64,000 nt of DNA from an uncultured Lachnospiraceae bacterium. Lineage in GTDB: Bacteria > Bacillota > Clostridia > Lachnospirales > Lachnospiraceae. The notes under the pieces were generated by a model. The model made no database searches. It saw only the letters and a list, made by a program, of their open reading frames with translations, and was not told the DNA's origin. Shown piece by piece: positions 58,746 to 64,000 of this stretch. The stretch's first letter is position 1, and each line of letters opens with the position of its first letter. The stretch is taken from assembly GCA_910585965.1 (NCBI GenBank), contig CAJUHH010000008.1, positions 62,001 through 126,000 of the forward strand. The letters are read 5' to 3'. A program made the position numbers and the translations under genes.

Positions 58746-60188
58746 CTATTCTTCTGCCGCCGGCATCTCGCCCTCTCCTTCCGCAGCGGACTCCTCCTGC
58801 CCTTCCCCTGCAGTTTCCTGGCCTTCCGATATGCCATCCACGACATTGCCGTCCTGATCCAGCCTGTCACGGTATTTCACACGATATATTCTTTTCAGCG
58901 ACTCATAGATCTGGTCTTCCGTAATCACGCCTTCCCTTACCGCCGTCAGAACGCCTTCGTAGGCTGTCTCAAAGTCTTCCGGCATCAAAATCATATCCGC
59001 TCCGGCTTTCAACGCCATCACTGCCGCTTCATCCGACCCATAATATTCCGTAATTGCCGACATATTCATCGCATCCGTAATAACAATGCCGTTATACCCC
59101 AGCTCCCCCCGAAGCAGGTTTGTAATCACTTCTCCCGACAGAGAGCAAGGCGTATCGCCCCCTGTGATATTCGGTGCCGACACATGGCTTACCATTATGC
59201 AATGCACTCCCGCATTGATGCCCTCCTGAAACGGAATAAATTCCGCTGCCCTCAGGTCATCCGCCGTTTTTTCCAGCGTCGCCATTCCTTCGTGCGTGTC
59301 CTCCGTCGTTGCGCCTATTCCCGGAAAATGTTTTAAACAGGCGCTGATCCCCGTATCCTGCAAGCCGCCTACCGCTCCTGAAACCATGCCTCCCACCGTC
59401 ACAGGATCCCCGCCGAACGAACGCTTCCCGATCGCCGAGGAAGACGCATCTGCCACAATATCCGCCACAGGAGCAAAATCCAAGTTAAACCCGAGTTCGT
59501 ATAAATAAGAAGCGATCTCCGCCCCGGCATTATAGGCCGCCATCGTATCCCCTCCGGCCCCTATATCCGCCATATCGCCTACCTCTGCCACTTCAATGCT
59601 GCTGCCCCCTACGCGCCTTACCGATCCGCCCTCCTCATCCACAGCAAGGAAAATCGGATACCGGCTCATGGTGACGGTTTTGGAAAGCATCTCCGTCAGC
59701 TGCTCTTTATCCTTTATATTCTGGCTGAAATAAACCAAGCCCCCGACCGCATATTTGTTCAAAGCTTCCTGGGTTCCTTCCCCTGCAGTGATGACCGTGC
59801 CTACTCCGGTGATATCCTCCGGCCTTACGATAAACAGGCCTGCCACCCGGTCTTCCAACGGCATCGGCGCAATTGCGCTTTCCACCATTTCCTCCAGCCA
59901 ATCCACTTCCGGCTCTGGTTCCGCTTCCTCTTCAATTGGAGCCGGAGGCTCCACAACGGCATTTTCATTGTCCTGTTGTTCCATTTCCTCCAGCTGCCGC
60001 TCCATTTCTTCCGCCTGTTTCCGTTCCGCAAGGAATCCCATCAGCTTCCGCACGCCAAGCACAGCACCAACCACGATCGCGGCAAAAAATATGCCTACTG
60101 CTATATACGCGATAATCTGGTTACGGATTCTCCTCCTCCTCCTATACAGCCGTCTTTCATCAAATTCTCGTTCTCTTTTCTCGCCCAT
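58746..60188 (-). CDS. membrane-anchored glycoside hydrolase family 3 (NagZ-like)
   Basis: A 480-residue GH3 beta-N-acetylhexosaminidase. One N-terminal anchor helix (about 24-48, after a basic RRRRRIRN run) and an acidic Glu/Gln/Pro linker precede the barrel (from about 105). Visible are PIFLAVDEEGGSVRRVG, CLKHFPGIGATTEDTHEG (the His/Asp loop that supplies the acid/base in NagZ) and GIVITDAMNMSAI with the nucleophile Asp. The C-terminal tail is acidic and Glu/Gly-rich. It likely trims GlcNAc-anhydroMurNAc or muropeptides at the cell surface. Monocistronic. Confidence 0.93.
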   Translation of the reverse strand: MGEKREREFDERRLYRRRRRIRNQIIAYIAVGIFFAAIVVGAVLGVRKLMGFLAERKQAEEMERQLEEMEQQDNENAVVEPPAPIEEEAEPEPEVDWLEEMVESAIAPMPLEDRVAGLFIVRPEDITGVGTVITAGEGTQEALNKYAVGGLVYFSQNIKDKEQLTEMLSKTVTMSRYPIFLAVDEEGGSVRRVGGSSIEVAEVGDMADIGAGGDTMAAYNAGAEIASYLYELGFNLDFAPVADIVADASSSAIGKRSFGGDPVTVGGMVSGAVGGLQDTGISACLKHFPGIGATTEDTHEGMATLEKTADDLRAAEFIPFQEGINAGVHCIMVSHVSAPNITGGDTPCSLSGEVITNLLRGELGYNGIVITDAMNMSAITEYYGSDEAAVMALKAGADMILMPEDFETAYEGVLTAVREGVITEDQIYESLKRIYRVKYRDRLDQDGNVVDGISEGQETAGEGQEESAAEGEGEMPAAEE

Positions 60189-60306
60189 ATTCTACCCCGT
60201 AAAAACTAATATATAGCCTATCATACCCCATTTATGCCAAAATTTCCATATTTATTTCGACAGTTTTTCCGGCGGCGGCCAAAAATGCATCCGAACGTTT
60301 TCTACT

Positions 60307-60789
60307 TCATTTTTTTTCGTTTTTCCTTGATTGACATAGATTTTCATTCAGTTTTTTCACATCACGCTTTCCAATCATAAACTGAATGATCCATATAAAC
60401 GCGAACATCAGGGCAAAAATCCCAAAATAGCTTAAGAAGCCTGCGGCACTGCGTTCCATCCAGTACATAAAATAAGCTGTCGGCATCATAACCATACAAA
60501 CCACAAAAAAATATACCCCTGTCTGTTTTACCAAGCTCCAGTCCTCAATTTCCCATATGACGGAGCCTGCAGCACAACCTCCCCCCAATATGCCGCAAAG
60601 CAGCGCCTGCAGCATGACTGCGCGGATCTCGTTCCCCATAGCGGAAACCAATTCCGGCATACAAGGCGAATAATATCCCTCTGCCCATACAAGCGAACTG
60701 CATATCGTGATCAAATATCCGATTGCGATCCCGACAGGAAAACCCCAGATAAATCTTGCTATTATTTTTCTTTTCATATGAATACCCAT
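60307..60789 (-). CDS. DUF3021-family membrane protein
   Basis: A 160-residue protein with four membrane helices (about 10-32, 52-75, 88-110 and 118-140) and a basic tail. The family DUF3021 typically sits beside a LytTR regulator gene and forms a small membrane-bound regulatory pair; here the LytTR gene is upstream on the same strand. The start is uncertain: ATG at 60789 has GGAAAGG very close (2 nt), and ATG at 60777 has it 14 nt away. The 150-bp space before it contains three hairpins. Confidence 0.8.
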   Translation of the reverse strand: MGIHMKRKIIARFIWGFPVGIAIGYLITICSSLVWAEGYYSPCMPELVSAMGNEIRAVMLQALLCGILGGGCAAGSVIWEIEDWSLVKQTGVYFFVVCMVMMPTAYFMYWMERSAAGFLSYFGIFALMFAFIWIIQFMIGKRDVKKLNENLCQSRKNEKK

Positions 60790-60821
60790 AACCTTTCCAA
60801 TTTTCTCACGCCAGCCTCCAT

Positions 60822-60947
60822 GATTCCGCTTCGCGGAATCACAAATCTTGATGAAAAATGCCGCTTTTCAGGCATTTTTCGGTGTGAAGTCTTAGAAGTT
60901 CTTGGCGAAGCACCCACTGGTGCGAGCCTTAGAACTTCTCTTCACAC
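60822..60947. repeat. three hairpins between the LytTR and DUF3021 genes
   Basis: Stem a is gattccg/cggaatc (60822-60840). Stem b is gaaaaatgcc/ggcatttttc (60853-60880). Stem c is a longer broken stem, gtgtgaag..agaagttct with agaacttct..cttcacac (60882-60947), beginning at the LytTR stop codon. On the minus strand b could act as a terminator, since it is flanked by A and T tracts. They may tune the ratio of the two proteins. Confidence 0.55.
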
Positions 60948-61385
60948 TAGCCCTAATATTTTCTTAATTTTGGAAACATAGCGTCTCGATACATACGCCG
61001 TCGTATGATCCGACAGTTTTACGCAGATCGTTCCCGTAAAGCTTAAATCAAAACAACTGACTTTTTTGAGGTTGATAATCTCTGAATTGGAGATTCGGAC
61101 AAACCGGCGGCTGTCCAATCGCTCTTCCGCCTCGTACAGCCTCAGGCGCAGGACATATTCCCCTTTATCGGTTACTGCGAAAACTTTCCCCCCGTTTGCA
61201 TAAACCTTAACAATTTCCTCTTCTTCCAGCACCTCGATTTTTTCATCCCTTCTTCCGGAAATCACCTGAGGTATCTCTTCTGATAATCTCTTTAAAATCC
61301 AGTTTACCTCCTCCGTCACGGAAGCCGCCATAATAACAACTTTCGGTTCGGCATACGCGCTGTCTATTTTTAGCTCTACCTGCAT
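60942..61385 (-). CDS. LytTR-domain transcriptional regulator
   Basis: A 147-residue stand-alone LytTR protein without a receiver domain. The DNA-binding domain covers about 50-147: IVKVYANGGKVFAVTDKGEYVLRLRLYEAEERL, RRFVRISNSEIINLKKV and a C-terminal AYVSRRYVSKIKKILG. The N-terminal 45 residues form a short alpha/beta segment typical of the DUF3021-linked group. The ATG at 61385 follows a GGGAGGTGGGGG site. Its own promoter (TTGAAG-17-TATAAT) is at 61454-61426. Targets unknown; autoregulation with DUF3021 is usual. Confidence 0.88.
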   Translation of the reverse strand: MQVELKIDSAYAEPKVVIMAASVTEEVNWILKRLSEEIPQVISGRRDEKIEVLEEEEIVKVYANGGKVFAVTDKGEYVLRLRLYEAEERLDSRRFVRISNSEIINLKKVSCFDLSFTGTICVKLSDHTTAYVSRRYVSKIKKILGLV

Positions 61386-61425
61386 CCCCCCACCTCCCTG
61401 TCTCCCGGTTTCAAATGTCAAGAAA

Positions 61426-61454
61426 ATTATAAAAAATTTATCCATTTGCTTCAA
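61426..61454 (-). promoter_or_regulatory. promoter of the LytTR-DUF3021 operon
   Basis: TTGAAG, a 17-bp spacer and TATAAT on the minus strand, about 40 bp before the LytTR start codon. Confidence 0.6.
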
Positions 61455-61551
61455 CAAATTTGCAACAGTCGGTCTATAAAGCGGCATAACTGGATCAGCA
61501 CCCATATATTCTCACAATGCACAACGCTGTGGCGCAATTTCCTATGATACG

Positions 61552-61928
61552 AAAAGAGGATACCAATCATTCCGATCGATATCCTCTCTCAAACTATGCT
61601 ATCCAATGGTTTATACCTCCGTTTTCCATTTTTTACTGTTCATTCGCTATTCATTTTTCTCTTTCGTACTCTTTCCATTTTTCTTTTGTACTGCCTGTAC
61701 GGTAACGGCTGATAATCTCTTCCTATCCGATTGCTTTCTGGCTTATAACTTCTGCCATCCGCTATAGTTATTATCCTTTGTCCTTCGTTACTTTCTCTTA
61801 TGTACTCGACTACGATCTCTTTTGTGCTTCATTCTTTTGTATCTCTTATGAATGAGCTAACTTACGTTTTCGGTGGTCTGTACCTCGCTTTCTTTAATAT
61901 TTTATCTATGTGAATTTGTTTTGTTTAT
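61552..61928 (-). ncRNA. purine-rich noncoding RNA candidate of about 0.38 kb
   Basis: A near-consensus promoter (TTGACA, 16-bp spacer, TATAAT; 61962-61935) drives the minus strand. An intrinsic terminator (gaggata/tatcctc stem, then TTTT, 61586-61552) ends it. Between them no frame longer than about 14 codons exists. The RNA strand is strongly purine-rich, with many GAAAG, ACGAAAG and AAAAG runs. It does not fit tmRNA, SRP RNA or 6S RNA marks that I know. It lies in a 0.7-kb gene-free gap between LytTR and the gene at 62199. An alternative is a terminated long leader. Confidence 0.45.
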
Positions 61929-61934
61929 GTACTT

Positions 61935-61962
61935 ATTATAACACGGCAAATTAATTTGTCAA
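61935..61962 (-). promoter_or_regulatory. strong promoter of the candidate noncoding RNA
   Basis: TTGACA and TATAAT, both perfect, 16 bp apart on the minus strand, in an AT-rich region (61960-62160) that otherwise holds poly-T tracts and no gene. Confidence 0.65.
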
Positions 61963-62128
61963 CACTTTTTTTCAAAAAAATATAATTTATTTCATTTTTT
62001 TACCTTTTTCTCCATATTATTTATTATTTCCCTGTTTTTTCCTATTATTCGACAATTTATTTTTTCAAAATTCCGCTATTTTCTTATTATTCTATCTATT
62101 TTTATATAATTAACGAATATTTTTGTTC

Positions 62129-62156
62129 TTGCGCCTTCCTTCATATCTAGTATAAT
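62129..62156 (+). promoter_or_regulatory. promoter of the ASKHA-like gene
   Basis: TTGCGC, a 16-bp spacer and TATAAT (62151-62156), about 42 bp before the TTG start codon. Confidence 0.55.
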
Positions 62157-62198
62157 GGAAATAAACAATCTTATGGTTTTAAGGAGGGATCCACTATT

Positions 62199-63362
62199 TT
62201 GAACCCTTTTTTAGCAGGAGGCACGCTCGGTACAAATGCCTCCATCAATAAACTAATCATAGCAGAAATGCCAGCGTGTACTGTCACCCAGCCGCTGGCT
62301 GGAAAAAGCGCCCAGGATATTTTTTCCACCGATCTCTTTATCCAGGAAATCAAGAATGCTTCCGACCAGCTTCAAATTCATGTGGATTCCCTTGAGGAAA
62401 AATCCCTTCCTTTACATCTGGAAAACAGCCTGGAAAGCGATGATCCCCTTGTGCGCTCCGCCGCACACGATATACTGAAACTCTTCGGGGAGCGCCTCGC
62501 CGTCATCCTCCTCTGTTTAAAAGAAGGCTCTCCTGCAAACCGCAGGGCGCGCGCCGACTGGGGGGAAGCGGAATGGGACTACTGGAATTCCCTGAAGCGC
62601 ATTATATTGGTAGGCGGACTTGCCAGCCCACCGCTGGGCGAACAGTTAAAATATTATGTAGAGCAGGTTTTCGCCTCTTCCGGCAAAAGCCCCTATGACA
62701 TCGTCCTTGGCCGGGATTCCACTTATGCCGGTCTGCGCGGATGCACTACTTACTTGCAAAATGACCCATCTGACGGCATGCCCTTTGACGATGCGGCCTC
62801 TGACGGCATGCCCTTTGACGATGCGCAAGCTGTTTCCAGCCAGGCTCCGATTCGCTGGGCGAACCTGATTTTCGACTATGGGCAGAGTTTTATTAAAAGG
62901 AGTTATGCCGTCATGGACGGACGCAAGGTGCAGGATATCATCATTCTTGGAAAAACTTTGTCCCGGCATGTGGCATGGGATGTCAAAGATCCTCTTGTTG
63001 AAAAGGCGGAGGCCCAGGCGCTGAACCGATATTTTCTTGACACCATCACGCGCACGATCCAGGAAGTGGAAGCCAGAGGACTCCGCATCCGCCCCCACAT
63101 CGTCTTGAGCATTGCCAATTATGTAAAGGACGGCCGCATCGCCAACCGGGGCGGCTATGGAAAGCTGCGGCTGATCGCTCCTGATTACGCCCAATATCTT
63201 TCCGACTGCATGAAGGAACGGTTCGGCAGGGATTACCATTTCACCCTGATCCACGACGGAACAGCCATGGCGGCCGGTTATGCCGACTATAAGGAATCCG
63301 TATGTATTTCGCTCGGCACAGCCTTCGGCGTGGGCTTCCCGCCGGGCAGGAAAGACTTTTGA
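62199..63362 (+). CDS. ASKHA-fold (sugar-kinase-like) protein of unknown function
   Basis: A 387-residue protein starting with TTG behind AAGGAGGG. The second half contains LIFDYGQSFIKRSYAVMDG and ESVCISLGTAFGVGFPPG, which resemble the phosphate-binding loops of the ASKHA (actin/hexokinase/ROK) fold, and LIHDGTAMAAGYADYK, as in ROK kinases. The first half has an ILVGGLASPPLGEQLKYYV segment. A perfect 30-bp tandem duplication (SDGMPFDDAA repeated, 62768-62827) lies in a surface loop. It is not a standard-length kinase of any family that I can name. A LUD-domain gene follows 25 bp later. Confidence 0.55.
   Translation: MNPFLAGGTLGTNASINKLIIAEMPACTVTQPLAGKSAQDIFSTDLFIQEIKNASDQLQIHVDSLEEKSLPLHLENSLESDDPLVRSAAHDILKLFGERLAVILLCLKEGSPANRRARADWGEAEWDYWNSLKRIILVGGLASPPLGEQLKYYVEQVFASSGKSPYDIVLGRDSTYAGLRGCTTYLQNDPSDGMPFDDAASDGMPFDDAQAVSSQAPIRWANLIFDYGQSFIKRSYAVMDGRKVQDIIILGKTLSRHVAWDVKDPLVEKAEAQALNRYFLDTITRTIQEVEARGLRIRPHIVLSIANYVKDGRIANRGGYGKLRLIAPDYAQYLSDCMKERFGRDYHFTLIHDGTAMAAGYADYKESVCISLGTAFGVGFPPGRKDF
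62768..62827. repeat. 30-bp tandem duplication inside the ASKHA-like gene
   Basis: The unit tctgacggcatgccctttga plus cgatgcggcc is present twice in tandem, nearly identical and in frame. It adds ten residues (SDGMPFDDA-x twice). This is probably a slippage event that leaves the protein intact. Confidence 0.85.
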
Positions 63363-63387
63363 ATATAAGAAAAAAGGAGGTAAAACT

Positions 63388-64000
63388 ATGACACACAAAC
63401 AGGCCGCATTTGCAGCGGCAGCGCAAAACATGATCAAAAATTTAGAAAAAAGAGGAATGGAAGGCTATTTCTTTGAAGATTCGGCTTCCTGCGTAGATGC
63501 CGTTCTTTCTTCCATCCCGGAAAACAGCTCCATTTCATGGGGCGGCAGCGAAACCATCAAGGAATCCGGCCTGATGGATAAAATACGCCAGGGGCAGTAT
63601 AAGCTCATTGACCGTTTCAGCGCCTCTTCCCCTGAGGAAAGCAGGGAATTGTATGCCCAGTCGGTTTTATCCGATTATTACCTTATGAGTTCCAATGCCA
63701 TAACCCTTGGCGGAGAGCTGGTCAACATCGACGGCAGCGGCAACCGGGTGGCATGCCTGATCCATGGCCCGAAAAATGTTATTATTTTAGCAGGAATGAA
63801 CAAAATCGTTACCGATATCGGCGCCGGCATTGAAAGAGTGCGCAATTTTGCCGCGCCTCCCAATGCCCAGCGGCTGAGCCGCCAGACCCCGTGCCTCGCC
63901 AACGGAAGCTGCGGGGACTGCCTCTCTCCCGACTGCATGTGCAACCACATCGTCATTACCCGCCGCAGCGGCATCAAAGGGAGGATCAAAGTTTATTTTA
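63388..64000 (+). CDS. LUD-domain (lactate-utilisation-like) protein, 3' end cut by window
   Basis: The first 204 residues of a DUF162/LUD protein. It shows SISWGGSETIKESGLMDKI, YYLMSSNAITLGGELVNIDGSGNRVA and IILAGMNKIVTDIGAGIERVRNFAAP. These match the short stand-alone LUD proteins (YkgG/LutC-like) of clostridia. A Cys-rich segment (CLANGSCGDCLSPDCMCN) near the end may hold a metal or iron-sulfur cluster. An AGGAGG site lies before the ATG. The C-terminal few residues are outside the window. Confidence 0.85.
   Translation, partial: MTHKQAAFAAAAQNMIKNLEKRGMEGYFFEDSASCVDAVLSSIPENSSISWGGSETIKESGLMDKIRQGQYKLIDRFSASSPEESRELYAQSVLSDYYLMSSNAITLGGELVNIDGSGNRVACLIHGPKNVIILAGMNKIVTDIGAGIERVRNFAAPPNAQRLSRQTPCLANGSCGDCLSPDCMCNHIVITRRSGIKGRIKVYF

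Noticed and set aside
1..64000. CRISPR arrays, complete insertion sequences, rRNA operons, complete prophage
   Set aside because: I saw no regularly spaced repeats, transposase genes, rRNA motifs or phage structural genes anywhere in the window.

Overview
The window reads as chromosomal DNA of a spore-forming Firmicute, most likely a gut Lachnospiraceae (Clostridia). The grounds are the dnaG-rpoD-trmK-nif3 block, a type A RNase P RNA, dipicolinate synthase genes (spore formation), a PPi-type phosphofructokinase, strong AGGAGG ribosome binding sites, and several protein families typical of gut clostridia. Species cannot be assigned from the sequence alone.

Layout. 1-2.8 kb: two CobW/G3E metal-chaperone GTPases, a 376-bp palindromic element and a PHP phosphatase. 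2.8-6.9 kb: a tightly packed minus-strand run (CDF metal exporter, membrane protein, acetyltransferase, methyltransferase, two alkylated-DNA repair proteins) behind a NiCo (czcD-type) riboswitch. 7-10.6 kb: MerR-TipAS regulator, AlaX-like editing protein, hemerythrin and a CBM9-like exported protein. 10.8-25.5 kb: the most unusual part. An operon with two propeller/solute-binding-protein fusions, two sugar-type ABC permeases and a HlyD-like adaptor is divergent from a BlaI/BlaR1-like pair. That pair is followed by a duplicated cassette of small membrane and exported proteins, then a two-component system. Identical TTTAGAGA direct repeats in the promoters of the two-component system and the ABC operon tie the two together. 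A 30-residue holin-like toxin gene ends the block. 25.6-37.8 kb: ZIP transporter, RNase P RNA, nucleoside kinase, the housekeeping block, dGTPase, and an esterase divergent from an acyltransferase.

37.8-45.4 kb: zinc-ribbon membrane protein, three uncharacterised genes, then dpaA-dpaB-asnB. 45.4-47.1 kb: a lone, AT-rich SIR2-domain gene that is probably a phage-defence effector. 47.3-52.3 kb: AraC regulator and MFS transporter, a PHP gene remnant, PPi-PFK, an exported SH3b-SGNH protein and a compact three-hairpin RNA. 52.6-57.1 kb: exported protein, YaaA, BCP peroxiredoxin, class D beta-lactamase-like lipoprotein and a Ca-loop lipoprotein. 57.1-58.6 kb: relic of an integrated element (DUF4258/YgiT toxin-antitoxin pair and a damaged integrase) next to tRNA-Gly. 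58.7-64 kb: NagZ-like glycosidase, LytTR/DUF3021 pair, a likely 0.38-kb purine-rich noncoding RNA, an ASKHA-like protein and a LUD-domain protein cut by the window edge.

Functionally, the window mixes metal handling (two CobW GTPases, CDF, ZIP, NiCo riboswitch), envelope sensing and transport (ABC/adaptor operon with two-component system, BlaI/BlaR1, class D enzyme, LytTR), spore-core chemistry and small defence or addiction modules. All statements come from reading the sequence. Family names rest on recognised motifs, not on database searches.
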